Shown one piece after another: positions 1 through 11,650 of a stretch of 64,000 bases of DNA; within the stretch, counting starts at the first letter, position 1; every line of letters begins with the position of its first letter. Location: NCBI GenBank assembly GCA_028829895.1, contig CM054181.1, forward strand, positions 102,603,860-102,667,859, read 5' to 3'. The notes beneath the pieces were generated by a model that saw only the letters and a program-made list of their open reading frames with translations, was not told the DNA's origin and did no database searches. This DNA comes from Sinotaia quadrata. Taxonomy: Eukaryota > Mollusca > Gastropoda > Architaenioglossa > Viviparidae. The position numbers and the translations under genes are program-made.

Positions 1-240
1 ATCTCTTGTAGATGACATGCACACACACGTCACAACTCTCTGTTGTGTATTTGGTAGTGATGCGATGGCGGTCGTGTTGAAAAGTTATATGTAATTTTAT
101 ACTGCAAATTAAAATATATTTTTGATTAGCTGATCATAAAACAAAATAAAACAATTATTATAATAAAGGAAAAGTATTAAAATATGTGTAACTGGACTCA
201 CATTTAAGGGAAACTTATATCAGTTGAACCTGTGCTGTTG

Positions 241-352
241 ATTGACACTTCATTCTAGCGTATTGCTAAGGATTGGATTGATCTAATTAAAAATTGCTGT
301 TGTTTGACACTTCATTCTAGCCTATTGCTAAGGATTGGATTGGTCCAATTAA
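241..352. repeat. Imperfect 64-bp tandem duplication
   Basis: Two near-identical copies of a block containing gacacttcattctag and attgctaaggattggatt follow one another at about 242 and 306. The rest of 1-530 shows no coding signal that I can support. Confidence 0.7.
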
Positions 353-539
353 ACCTGCATCAATACACAGGAATAGATATATTCACAGTGTCTGATTACG
401 TAAGGTGATATCCACAGTGACTGATCTTGCATAGAATTGGCACTTTTTTGGTGTACATTAGAAGACTAGGATAGACCAGGGAACTCAGTTGACGAGTAAT
501 GGTAGGAAAAATTAAGTAAATGCCTTGCATATTGCCTAT

Positions 540-1010
540 TGCGAGCACATTTTACATCCTCAGTGCAATGGTCTTGTTGATCACTTCAATTCCTCACTGA
601 AACTGTGAGAGGGGAGACTACTGACTGGTGTAGATCCGTACATTCATGTTTCTTCATGTACAGAAAGATTCCACATAATAGTTTAGGACTTTCGCCATTT
701 GAACTAGCGCATGGTAGAAAGGTTGAAAGGCAGATGGATATTCTGAAAAGGTTATGGACAGGTGACTACTGACAAAGTGACACATCAGTATGTTACTGAA
801 TTGCGGAACTAGCTAAAAAATAATCATTGCTTAACCCAAGGCAATCTGAAACACACTCAAATGGCACAAGCCAAGAGTTGTGTTAAGGAAACCAAAATGA
901 AAAATGTTTTGATTCTATTGCCAATGAATCAACAAGTTTCAGAACAGATTTGGAAAAATCCACTTGACATCAATGAGGATACTCAAGACTAGAATTCAGA
1001 TGTGAATTAA
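540..1010 (+). pseudogene. Ty3/gypsy integrase C-terminal remnant
   Basis: Conceptual translation with several frame changes gives the order typical of the end of a gypsy-type integrase. First comes an NGLV-(D/E)-x-FNS-like core at about 570-604 (domain end with the last catalytic acidic region). Then a segment resembling FELAHGRKV at about 697-726 and a THQYVTELRN-like stretch at about 780-812, which in this family lie between the catalytic core and the C-terminal DNA-binding part. Stops and frameshifts break it throughout, so it is non-functional. In an intact element the integrase acts in the pre-integration complex and inserts the cDNA into host chromatin. Here it precedes RT/RNase H pieces of the same superfamily on the same strand, the reverse of normal pol order. 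Identification rests on motif order that I recognise, not on a search. Confidence 0.6.
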
Positions 1011-1317
1011 AGTCAAAGTTATTGCTTGCAAACTTATGAAGTATAGTGTCCCCCCTCTTTAGGATATTAAGCCATTCCAATAAACCTACGTCGTATTGTG
1101 AAATGTATCGCAGTGTAGCCAATAATACATTGTTTTGGTAGCAATCATAAGCCCATTGTAAAGTGTGTGTTTTTCTTCATAGAGTGAATCTTATTTTGTT
1201 ATGGAGGGTCCATTGTACAGTTATCTGATCATATGATGAGTCATTCGTGATGGGGTGGCCCACCCTTTGGGCCATAGGGCTGCTGATGCTGTCTTACTCA
1301 TAGTGATTATAGTGTTT

Positions 1318-1475
1318 GAAGATCCTGTGGAGATGGCTCTGATGTAGTCAGAACTTATTTCACCAGATGAGCATCAAACTGCTGTTAATGACTTAGCTAT
1401 TTTTTCTGGCACGGACATAACTGCCTCGGAGGACACAGTTGTTTGAGACAGGATGGACAAAATTCAAGATCGTAT
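1318..1475 (+). pseudogene. Ty3/gypsy pol, protease-RT linker remnant
   Basis: A short stretch translates to a segment with LISPDEHQ and a following FSGTDI-like piece. This is how many gypsy-type polyproteins read just before the reverse transcriptase domain. It is followed by a basic segment ending near 1490. It has no complete domain and is not open upstream. It fits with the RNase H fragment that follows, suggesting both come from one copy that lost most of the RT core. Confidence 0.4.
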
Positions 1476-1617
1476 TCAAGTGATTAAATAGCTTGTCATG
1501 TGATAAGGCGGGTGGGGGTGGGGGATGGTCTGACCAGATTCTAGTAAGTCAATTCAACTATAGATTGCTAACCACCCGTATAGAATGCTAACCACTTGCT
1601 CAGTTCAGAAATTAGCC

Positions 1618-2090
1618 AGGTATGACAGGTAAGTACATTCTAACTTTCAGTACTCCTCTGTAGTTTCCAAAGATCTGACACAGAATATTATGCCAAGTAA
1701 AATCACATGGACGAATGCATGTGAAAATGTCTTTCAAGTTTTGAAAGACAGACTTACATCTGGTACTATGATCCAGTCTACAAGCAAAATCTTTATTCTG
1801 CGAATAGATGCAAGAAGGCTTGGTTTCTGTACCGCTGCAAATGCATATAGAAGCTATATAAGCTCGTTAAACCACGCGTGAAAGAGAATAGCCTAGCCAT
1901 AGTTAGTGTGGTATATGAAGCTTGATGCAGTGGAGCAAAACTACACCACGCGTGAAAGAGAATGTTTAGCCATAGTGTGGTATATAAAGTTCTGTTCCAC
2001 ACACAAAGAAATTCACTAACCATTATCTTACCTTGCTCATTCAGTACTCGCTAACCATTATCTTACCTTGCTCATTCAGTACTCGCTGTT
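1618..2090 (+). pseudogene. Ty3/gypsy RT thumb / RNase H remnant with internal duplications
   Basis: From about 1640 the frame carries an NFS...P segment, then a KITWT.AC..VF..LK.RLTS segment (1690-1770), which is the usual RT-to-RNase H connection of gypsy elements. Next comes a degenerate ILRIDAR segment where the first RNase H aspartate sits. Farther on, a TREREC-LAIVW segment appears twice (about 1868-1920 and 1938-1990). A PL(S/T)YL segment follows near 2015 and is also duplicated in a 35-bp tandem. Frameshifts separate the parts. The family activity is removal of RNA from RNA:DNA hybrids during reverse transcription; this copy cannot do it. The local 35-50 bp duplications resemble the minisatellite process seen elsewhere in the window. 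Confidence 0.6.
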
Positions 2091-2109
2091 TCTTCAACAG
2101 TTCCAGAAG

Positions 2110-3236
2110 CAGATTAAGTAAATCGAAAAAATGTTGCTGCACTTCTTTCTTTCTTTTTTTTTTAATTTTATTTTTTAGAAAGTTAATTATCTTCACGAAA
2201 AGAAGTAGAACTATTGTTTTATTTCTTAATAGATGATGTTCTAAGAACAGCCCCTGGTTATTTTTCCAGAAGCATGTTTTATTACCGGGTGCATATTTAA
2301 TTAGCTTGGGCAGCTGTGCAGCTGATTAAGTATATTCTTGCATCCAGAAAGGTATCTGATCCCTTTATCCAATGAGAGCAAGCATTAGCCTATGCAGGGT
2401 AATGTGAGGAGGCACAATCAATGCGGACAACACAAGAAGAAAAACTTGTTACGAAAGTAATTGATGACAACAGTAAAGTTTGTAAAGCTTTACAAGAATC
2501 AATAACTTGAGAAAGGGCAGTGTTGTTCTGAATATCTCTCTGTGGTGTGTCAATCACTGTTATACTCGGTTTGGTGATTAAACCACAGGTTACCTCTTAA
2601 AAGCAAGACCAGATAAAATGAATAATTTTTCCATAATCCATTGTAGATATTTACGTTTGATTGACAGTCTAGTTGGGAGGTTATCTTCTTCTTAATTTAA
2701 GAGGAGCGCTTACGGCCCAGACCGATTTCCCCCCACTGGGGATTGGGAGAGGGGACGGGTTATGAGGTGTTTGGGAGATTGGAGGGTAACTATATCTACT
2801 CAGTGCTGTTTGTTCTGTCTCATGGAGTTGTGTATACTGTTATTTGCTTGTTTTTCTTATTTTATTTTCTATGTATTTATTGGTTTTAACTGTTGGGTTT
2901 TGATGAGGTCCATATGGTTATTGGATGGGTTATTTTGTTTATACATTATTTTGTGGTTATTTAATTGGTTAAAGTTTTGATCCTCCCAATCATTACTTTA
3001 GGTGACTTGTCCTAAGACTTTGTCAAACCTTGGACTGTGGGGCGGTGATCCAATCAGTAAGCTTCCAACCATTAGTCATCTATTTTTATGTTAGGTGTGA
3101 AGTGTGTGTGTTTCGGATTATCTAGATATTTGTCAGTGGATGAATTTGGACACTTTATATTTACAATAGTTGATGTAGTGAATGGCCCACTATCATCCTG
3201 TTCAACTTGCCTATGCACTCAAGCCATTGTAGTCCG

Positions 3237-3238
<2 letters not shown>
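2110..3238. other. No recognisable gene
   Basis: AT-rich sequence with T-runs near 2150-2180. Open frames here are short and hydrophobic, as expected from T-rich DNA. I see no splice-bounded coding segment. Confidence 0.5.

Positions 3239-3292
<54 letters not shown>
3239..3292. repeat. (GT)27 microsatellite
   Basis: Uninterrupted GT dinucleotides. It lies directly at the 3' side of the minus-strand LINE fragment, so that frame reads into AC repeats. Confidence 0.98.
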
Positions 3293-3294
<2 letters not shown>

Positions 3295-3434
3295 TACTCC
3301 TGACATTGTTGTCGGTTTGTCATTTTCTTTTAAGTATTCTGCCAGTGATCTTCTTTCTATTCTTGTTAGTCTGCAGTCTTTTATAACGTATTCTGTGGTT
3401 GGTTGCTCACCACATATGCACTTAATTATGTTAT
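3293..3434 (-). pseudogene. Non-LTR retrotransposon (jockey/CR1-like) 3'-end remnant
   Basis: The minus strand reads through a C-x-C-G-E...E-Y-V-I-x-D-C-R-L pattern, then basic and acidic residues. This is the zinc-knuckle-like tail that closes the reverse transcriptase ORF of many jockey/CR1-type LINEs (typically CxCG-E...E-H-x(3)-x-C). Only about 45 codons are legible. Upstream the frame breaks in AT-rich sequence, and downstream it runs into the GT/AC microsatellite without a stop. It is a dead 5'-truncated copy. The family assignment within LINEs is uncertain. Confidence 0.5.
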
Positions 3435-3929
3435 TTATATCTTTTTATTTCACTTGCAAGTAAATTTAGTAATTCTTGACTGTTCTCTTCTAGTGCCATT
3501 ATAGAATGCTTGTATATGATTATTATTATTATTTAATTTTCTGTAGGAAATGGAGGAGAAATCAGACTACAAAGCACTTAGTACTTATTGTTTGTACAAA
3601 TAGCCTAAGTCTAAATGTTGGATCTCTTAAAAAATAAGTGAAATGAAATCTAGGTCAGCCACAGATAACAATAAATCAGTATGAAATGAGTAATTCCCAT
3701 TCTTAGACTTAAGACTGCAAAATTTAAATTTTCAGGGATTTGTATAAATGCATTTACATTGGTATTGAAAGTCAATATTTCTGAAAGAAAATCAGAGCTC
3801 TCGTTCATTTGCGAAACTGACTTCTCACCATAGCAACATAACATGTGACGTCACGAGTGAGAACACCAATCCTCAAGCGCTGTCCGATATATTATCTTGC
3901 ATTAAACGCGTAGTTTGAAAAATTAAAAC

Positions 3930-4048
3930 ATGGTTAAATATTGCAGGGCAAATGGCTTCAACAGCAAACAAACCAAAGAAATGTTCAATTTTGTTAACAT
4001 TTCCCAAAGACAGTAGTGTGTAGCGAGCACTTCGAAGAAGAAAACTGA
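3930..4048 (+). pseudogene. THAP-type zinc finger remnant (P-element-like or THAP gene)
   Basis: The frame from ATG 3930 reads MVKYCRANG, matching the start of THAP domains, where the first zinc cysteine follows M-x-x-x. The second cysteine position is Phe (TTC, one base from TGC). After a single-base frame change comes TFPKD, matching the F-P-x-D loop. The W-bearing middle appears deleted, and a CSEHFEEEN segment supplies the closing C-x-x-H and F. THAP domains bind DNA and occur in P-element transposases and in host regulators. With two frame changes and a lost cysteine this copy cannot be functional. Flanking dispersed repeats favour a transposon origin. Confidence 0.5.
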
Positions 4049-4132
4049 AATGCAAAGCAGACGTTCTTTTCGGGATAGTTTAGCAATTTTTTCCTAGAAG
4101 TAATTTTTTGTTTTGTTTTGTAACTGTATTTG

Positions 4133-4718
4133 TTAGTTTACAGAATATATAATAATTGCAATATTAATAAGAAGAAATGCATATATAAATGCATTAAAAG
4201 ACTAGTCAACTATTAAATTAATATAACATTGGCCATTAATTGTTAAATTCAAAAGCTTTTGATTTACAATACTAAATAAATAAAACAGTACACACAGAAA
4301 AAATGAACACACATAACACTCATACAGACATTCATGCAAATATATAGAGAGAAATATAAAAGAAACTACTCTTCTAGTAGGTAAAGTAATTAAAAATTAT
4401 ATATATATTTATAAAAAGAATAATAATTACTCAGTTAAAAACAAGACTATACTACTATTCTCTATATTGTTCATCATTAGAAAATAAAGTAATTTTAAAT
4501 TATATACAGAATGATAATCACTTATTTAAAAATAACTATACTGCTTTTCTCTAAATGTTAGTATAGATCGTTAATACTATCACTAATAGTAATAAATATC
4601 GTTAGTAAATGTAATATATATAATGACAATTACGAAACTATTTTTAAAGTTTTCGTCGTTCATATAAAAATCATACCTAACTCATTTTAATATAATAGTT
4701 AGAAATATGTCTATGACA
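4133..4718 (+). repeat. Dispersed repeat, copy A
   Basis: About 585 bp of very AT-rich sequence whose reverse complement is recognisable at 41404-41800. Shared landmarks are the attaataagaagaaatgc start, the gttagtatagat...taatactatcacta core and the agttagaa.tatgtctatga end. Copy A has extra internal sequence. It is probably a non-autonomous transposon; no terminal repeats were identified. Confidence 0.6.
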
Positions 4719-4808
4719 GAATGTGCTTAACGATTACTACAAACGGATGGCACGCAGTATGGTTACTATATATTATAAGAAAAATAACTTACCAGACATG
4801 ATTATCAT

Positions 4809-5071
4809 CATCAGTCATTGTTTCCTAGGTATCTCCTTCACTAGAAATGGTATGCGAATTACTATCAGCTGAACTTTCACTGTCATCAGTCATTGTTTCC
4901 TTCACTAGAAATGGTATGCGAATTACTATCAGCTGAACTTTCGCTGTCATCAGTCATTGTTTTCTTCACTAGAAATGGTATTTGAACTACTATCAGATGA
5001 ACTTTCACTGTCATCAGTCATTGTTTCCTTCACTAGAAATGGTATGTGAACTACTATCAGATGAACTTTTG
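4809..5071. repeat. 64-bp tandem repeat, four copies
   Basis: Units start at 4809, 4884, 4948 and 5012. The first has about 11 extra bases. On the minus strand each unit encodes an acidic serine-rich peptide, but 64 is not a multiple of three, so it is not a coding repeat. Confidence 0.9.
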
Positions 5072-5780
5072 CACGACGTGGATCAAAGTGGTATGGTGTT
5101 CCAGAGAAAATTACAGTGGTGGCCATTTGACTCCCCTTCGCGACGTCACTTCTGCTTGTTTTTACCCCGAGCGCTTGGGATTGTGTGTCTTAGTAATGGG
5201 GCAAATCTCATTCACCAACTATGTTTGACCTAGATTCCATTTCATTGGTCTTTAATTAATGTTCAAATAAGTCCCACCTCTCATTAGAAGATAATAGTTT
5301 TATACATATGTTGGCAGGTAAGGAAAAGGGGGACCGTTACAACCTCCTTCCTCCTTGTCACACTTTCCCCACTCCTAGCCAAGTTCTTCTCCTTGAAATA
5401 TATATGTACAATATTCAGGCCCGAACATAGCACTTCAAAGCTTGTAGATACAATAAATCGTTGTTTTGTGATTGTTGCAGAAAAAATATACACTGGTGGG
5501 AAACCAGGGGGAGGGGGGGGGAGGAATCCCACGTGTATGAGCAATCCAAGGGAGTTCTGAGCGGGACTGTAAACTCGTGTTAACGCTAAGTGCACTCAGA
5601 TGCAGGTCAGTGGTGTAGTGTCCTTGACGACCTTCAACCTTCTAGAACAGCTGTACTGGTTCTCTTATTTTGCGGCTAGCATTGCCTCTGTTTGCTTTGT
5701 TGAATAGTTTTAAATAAAATGAATTTTTGGGAAAGAAAGCGTGATAAGTCAAAAATAAGAATAAAGTACTATATAAATCG
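5072..5780. other. No recognisable gene
   Basis: Contains a G-rich run at 5508-5521 and moderately GC-rich unique sequence. The longest open frame (minus, 5284-5595) crosses the homopolymer and shows no domain. Confidence 0.4.
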
Positions 5781-5786
5781 AGACCC

Positions 5787-5883
5787 GTATTACTAATAGT
5801 TACTTCCCTTGATTTCTTGAGAAATTAGCCTGCTTTAGATAAGGGGCCGCTATCAGACGCTGGTGCTAAAGCGGTTAGTAATA
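5787..5883. mobile_element. Possible short MITE with 10-11 bp terminal inverted repeats
   Basis: gtattactaat at the left is matched by the reverse complement of gttagtaatac at the right. The left arm leads into agttacttccctt, the complement of the aagggaagtaact motif that recurs at 59636. Target duplications are not clear. Confidence 0.35.
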
Positions 5884-6529
5884 CTTTGCGTATAATTCCG
5901 CCGTGTGGCGCTAGAGCTAAGGCAGTCGGAATCCTAACTTCTAAAAAATAAATAGGAAAAATAACTTTTTATCGATGTTGCTTATCAATCCTTTATATAT
6001 ATTAAAAAATCTAAAGAAAACAAGACTGAAACAAATTGAAAAATTAGAATATACAGCGTTGTAAAAATTAAGAAAACTTTATTAGAATATATATAATTAG
6101 AGTCTTGAATAACAAAATATATTTCAGAGAAGAAATAAGAGTACAACACATAGCTGCTGTTTTGTTTGTTTATTTTAATGAGCACTCCCACGCTCCCTTG
6201 AATAACAAAATATTTCAGATAAGAAAAAAGAGTACATATAGCTGCTGTTTTGTTTGTTTATTTTAATCAGCACTCCCCCGCTTCCTTGTTGAAACAGCAA
6301 ACGACAAACCGAAAATCAGCAACTGTATCCTTTATTATTTAAGTATTTTCTGCTATTAAATAATCTGTTCAATGACCCATACGGACACACGCACATGTAC
6401 ACAAACACGTGCGTACGCATGCTATACACTGCACACACTTATAATTTTAAAATACAACTCTTTTACTGTTGACAGATTTTCAGTTATTTCTCTCTTCTCG
6501 CGCTGTGTGCAGCTATATGCATTCCATTG

Positions 6530-6856
6530 CAATAATCGATAATGCCATTTATCTGCATTCAGATTCAAAACTGACAACAAGTCTTTTCTTGATGTTGTTA
6601 TCGATATTTTTGTGACGAAATTGCACAGAACGCGTCAGCCGCCGTTAACGAAGCTTTCGAGATTGTCAAAAGAAGTGAAGAGAAGACGTTCTGGCCCGTG
6701 TCGTTAACAAACCAAAGTAAGCTCCGCGTTTCAAGAATCTGAAGTGATGACGCACGTGCAAAGTGCTTGTCAGGTGAATTCCCATTGGTCCTCGATGCAA
6801 CGTCATTTATTGTAGGATAGCGATAATCGTTTCCTTACCAGCGACCTGATCTACCG
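6530..6856. other. CpG-rich patch, possible promoter
   Basis: This stretch is richer in CpG than its surroundings and includes cattggtcc (an inverted CCAAT) near 6784 and cgtca elements. An open plus-strand stretch of about 45 codons (about 6590-6725) ends at a donor-like caaagtaagc, but has no start codon and no recognisable similarity. Confidence 0.25.
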
Positions 6857-6864
6857 AAAGTCAC

Positions 6865-6992
6865 TAATGTTCCCTCTAAGGTGCGCGGCCACACAGCTCA
6901 TTAAAAAATGCCGAGCAGCAATTTCAAAATTCCGCGCAGCTCAAACAACCGCCAGTTCCGCGCACACAGGAAAAATATTACAGGGAACGTTG
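6865..6992. mobile_element. 128-bp hAT MITE with perfect 8-bp target duplication
   Basis: The element runs from taatgttccctctaagg to the inverted end tacagggaacgttg. It is bounded by identical 8-bp copies of aaagtcac at 6857-6864 and 6993-7000, the target-site length of hAT transposons. It has no coding capacity. The perfect duplication suggests a fairly recent insertion. Confidence 0.85.
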
Positions 6993-7555
6993 AAAGTCAC
7001 TGATTTTTTTCTTTTTTAAAAAATAATTTTTAATATATCCGCCTCCAAAGAAAGCAAGTTGCAGATATGCCCGAAGAAAGAAATTTGATATCTACAAAGG
7101 GAGTGCATTAGTTTGAGCGACGTTGAGAGGACTGCATTTATTTTTGTTAAAAGGCGCAGTGAGCATGTAGAAAGAGCGCGAGGTTTGTTTATCTACTTGT
7201 GATTTTGCCAATTTTTTAGCTGCCAGTCTCTAACTACTCAATGCAAGTATACTTAGGCATTTAGAAATGGTATCATTTGCTGTCCGGGTGCATCCATCCG
7301 CACATTATACTATACGATTAATTTTGGTTGTGTAAACTTCATCTACAAACGAGCAGACAAACAAACGGTTTATTATGTCAATATTAAATGTACATTACTG
7401 AATCAAAATCTACCCACCCACATTCCTAGAATATTTTAATTTCTTTTTTAATGTTTTTTTTTTTTTGTGAGGATACTATGGCATTGATACACACGTAAGA
7501 AGGTAGCACATTTATAATGAACACACAAACACTTAAATGTATAGATGTCTATCTA

Positions 7556-7558
<3 letters not shown>

Positions 7559-7636
<78 letters not shown>
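7559..7636. repeat. (GT)39 microsatellite
   Basis: Uninterrupted GT dinucleotides preceded by a short tctatct run. Confidence 0.98.
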
Positions 7637-7638
<2 letters not shown>

Positions 7639-7639
7639 G

Positions 7640-8822
7640 CTACCGATTTCTTTTGTGTATAATAGTATCGAAATAAGAGTTAAGGAAAAGTAAAAAGTGT
7701 AATGAGTAGCATTACATCAAAATGTTATCACAGATCCATGTTGTTGTAATGGTTGGACAAAATTAATGGACGGAATGCTATACTTAACTTACTTTCATTT
7801 ATTTTAAAAGAATAAACTCCAAACAAACAAAAAGTTCCCTGGGCCCATTCTTGTCAGTTTAATAAATATTGTTCACGCTTTGAAAGCATCGGCGGCATAA
7901 ATAAACCGATCCGCATGGATGGCTTCAGTCTTGGTAACTACAAGAACTTATGACAGCCTTGGTAATAACCGATCATCGTTGCTAGGATATAAATGGAGAC
8001 AATAGTATTGCATCGAAGTTGGTGCGGGGAAGCTCCCGGACAATGGTGATGGATGAACTCTGAGAGGCCGAGTTACGGAACGGAAATTGGTATAATAAAA
8101 ATGATTGGTATTTACGAGGGAAAGTTATACTACAGTAAAAATAAACAACGTGACGTCTGGCAGAAACTGAGTACAAAATGGCAAATTTGACAAGAACGAT
8201 GCAACAAACATATTTCTTTTTCTTGTGCAAGATAAGACCGTGTGCTGACTGAATAATCAAGTGAATACTCTTTCAATAAAGTTGATGTTAAGATAAACTT
8301 CAATCACTCATTCACACATAAAATACGCGTGCGCGAGGTCAACTACTTTGGAAAACTGGATTGGATCGAGAGTGTGAAAGCCCCAGGTCGCGAGAGCCAA
8401 TCGTAATACAGTTACTAAAAATAATCCTTACTGGCCAATCAGTTAATAGTATACTAGTTTACTTTGAAAATGTCAACAAGATGGCAGACAAGAAGGGTGT
8501 TTACATTATCGTTTGTTAAACAGTTTTGTTGCTGTAATTAATTTTGCAGACTAACCCTAATCCTAAACTTTCAAACAAACAAAAAGCAAATAATTTTTTT
8601 AATTATTAGTATTAAATGCAAATATGATCAGACAATATAAACTTCGTCTGTTATAGAATGTTCCCCTGACTGACTGGTTAGTAGTTTTCTTGTTTTAATC
8701 AATTTAGCAGACTACCCCCATCCTCCCCCAACAAACGAATGGTATTTAAAATTATTAGTAAACTAAAATATATATATAAATACAGTTCGTCTGCACTAGA
8801 ATGCCTGCCTGATTGACTGAAC
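7640..8822. other. No supported gene
   Basis: A TATA-like gatataaatgg at 7985 and an aagATGGCagac context near 8479 are suggestive of transcription-start sequence, but no exon could be delimited. T-rich and A-rich stretches alternate. Confidence 0.3.
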
Positions 8823-9150
8823 TGTTTGACATGACCTCACCGCTGAACGTTTCTATTGGTTCTTCCTCCGTGCTCTCTACACTATTAGTCATATCCATTG
8901 GCTCTAAGCACACAGGACAGTCGTAATATGTTGTTTGACATGACGTCACCGCTGAACGTTTCTGTTGGTTCTTCCTCAGTGCTCTCTACACTATATCCAA
9001 TGGCTCTAAGCACACAGGACATTCGTAATATGTTGTTTGACCTGACGTCACCGCCATCGTTCCTAGCTACGCATTTAACGAACGTTTCTGTTGGCTTTCC
9101 AAATTGCTCTCTACAATACAAGTCCATTGGCTCTAACTATTCAGGGCATT
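8823..9150. repeat. About 105-bp tandem repeat, three copies
   Basis: Units beginning with tgtttgacatgac start at 8823, 8932 and 9033. Each contains gctgaacgtttct and attggctctaa. The third copy is diverged. Apparent open frames on both strands are a product of the repeat. Confidence 0.85.
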
Positions 9151-11650
9151 CACCAGTTGATATATATAAAACAAACATGTGCAAGGGCGTATATGGGCTG
9201 ATGGTTTTACCAAAGAATCAGTCATGGTGAATATTGCAAATTCTACGAAGCAATCAAAACTAGATAAACAAACTAAACTCCTCATGGTTGTGTAGCGCGA
9301 GAAGAATCACTGAAGTTCCCAGAAGACATGAATAAACAAAGTTAGCTGATTTAGTAGAAAAAGTTTTGACTTCCTAAAGATTATGGCGGTATAAGTACAG
9401 GTTTAAAAAAAAACCCAACAGTTATATGTAATAGGCCTACAATGTATTTTGTTAAGACTGTCACCATTGCGTTAGGATTAATATATAAAATAAAACAATT
9501 AATTAACTCAAAGGTCCTGTGTTGCCAAACACTCTGATGATGTACAATTGAGAATTATTGCCTATTGTACATCACTCTTCTGAAGACAGACTGCGAATGA
9601 CCTCCCCTGAACAGACATCTTTTGTGTCTTAGCACGGACTCGTTCATTTAGTCTAACGGAGAATTTGACGGACAGTCTACTTACGTACAAACAATAATAT
9701 CACATCAAACGTATATGAACACCACCCCCACCCCCAACAAATAAATCAAGTGTGTGTTTCTTTGTGAATAATTCATGTCTGTCGCTTTCTTATTAATTGC
9801 AATCCACTATACGGATTTTCGCCAAACGCAACGATGCACAGCGGACAACAGACAAAAATAAAATTTCTGTATTACCTAAGTAAATAAAAAGCACATTTAA
9901 ACGTACCTAGATATCCCCATCCTTTCCGCCCTTTTAAAGGTGCACACAACGTTGCCAGACAGTTGGACCCAAATTCTAATACTAATCCTAATTTGAATCC
10001 TTCTGTACTTACCTTGTATGTTAACAATAGAAAAGTACTATTATTGTTTTGTTTTGCTTCAGAGGTTTATGAAAGCACCATTTTACTTTTAGAATTTGTA
10101 TGCCTAAGAGTTAAAACTAATCACTTCTAATAAATATAATGTAGAACTAATAAACATGGCATTCGGTAGAGAGACTGACTACACGCTGAAACTCTACATC
10201 ACGTCGAGTCGCATTAAATGGTTTTGGCCGAGAGTGTGCCGAGATACAAGAGGTTCACAGTCCCGTTCATAATATTTTTATATTTTAAAAGCATTTAGAT
10301 GTGTTTTATAATAATATTTTTTTAAAATTGTTTTGCATTTAAAAAAGTATATATCGTGAGTATAATGTGGCTGCGAAAAGTCAAACTTACAGAATTTCTA
10401 ACTGTGGCCGGGAATGTACAAATGCAGCTGGCATGTTTTCAAATCTTGCAAACCGATCGCCCATAAACTCCAATAGCCACACATTATTTTATTCAGTGAA
10501 GCCATATGCTTACAAACAGAACAATGTAAAAACATTTTGGTAAGAGGATAAAACTAATTGGCTGACGTTTTTTTGTGAATGCGAAAAACAGTCATGGACA
10601 CAATATTATAGAGATCCCCACCCCACCCAGTCCCTTTCTTTCTGTTATTCTTTTAACAAATTGACTTTAGACGGCAATATACAATATAAAATTAGTGCTG
10701 GAAAATATACTTTTAAAAATATTCTCTTGCCATGTTCTCATTACTAAACATTTATTTTTTTCCAATGAAAGGAGCCGGTCATTATATCCGATGGACCTGA
10801 ACTTTCCCGGTCATTTTTGAAGATATTATAATCGGTTTATGGCCGACAATTTTCAGCCAATTTTTCTTTTTCTCTCTCTCTCTCTTATGTATATAGAATT
10901 GAGAAAGTGCACTAAACCTTACTTTAAATTGATTTACTGCAGCATAAACCAAATCTGTTAGAATCAGTCAGAACTCCGACTTCAATTCTCTTAGAGCGAA
11001 ATTGTCCGCAGTTCACGCAGGTCACACAGCTGAGCGCAAGGGCCGGGAACTGACTGAACCCGTAAAATGCATAAATCACCCGCTTGAGGAAACCACGTAT
11101 GCAACACTCAGGACCTAAAAATAAGAAAAGGAAAAAGAAAAACAAAAGAAAGGCGAGGGGAAGCAAGAATGAAAGAAAGAAACATCATCCGACGCCACCC
11201 ACCACCTTCGTGAATGAGAAAGTTTTTTCTGCTGTTTTTTTCCCCTCCTTCCTCTGAACCCACCACACCCTTTTTCTTTTACTACTAGGTTGTTAGAGCG
11301 CATACGATTGTCATACACACCAGACCGGGCCCGTATCGGAAAGTGTTTCAGGAACTCTTTATATTTGGCATTCTAAAGCAATATATGTCGGCGAAGCAGC
11401 TGCAAGACCCAGAAGTATTTTTTCGTATAATTAAAAGATTATTTATTTTTCTTTATTATCAACTTACGTTGTTGTTGTCACTTATGTTTATTTTCAAAAT
11501 GTTGTGGGATTCCCCCTCCTCCCCCCTCCCCCTTAGCAAGGCCTCTAAAGTTATGAGTTACACATTTCCCCTCACCAGCTCACATGTGGGCACGCACACG
11601 CATACATATACAGACACACTCACGCGCGCACACATACACACACATGAATA
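9150..11650. other. No supported gene; one perfect hairpin
   Basis: Unique AT-rich sequence. An 11-bp perfect inverted repeat with a 15-nt loop lies at 9538-9574. Purine-rich runs occur near 11120-11200. I could delimit no exon. Confidence 0.4.

Noticed and set aside
5284..5595. 103-codon minus ORF
   Set aside because: Crosses a long G-run that is prone to sequence error and shows no domain.
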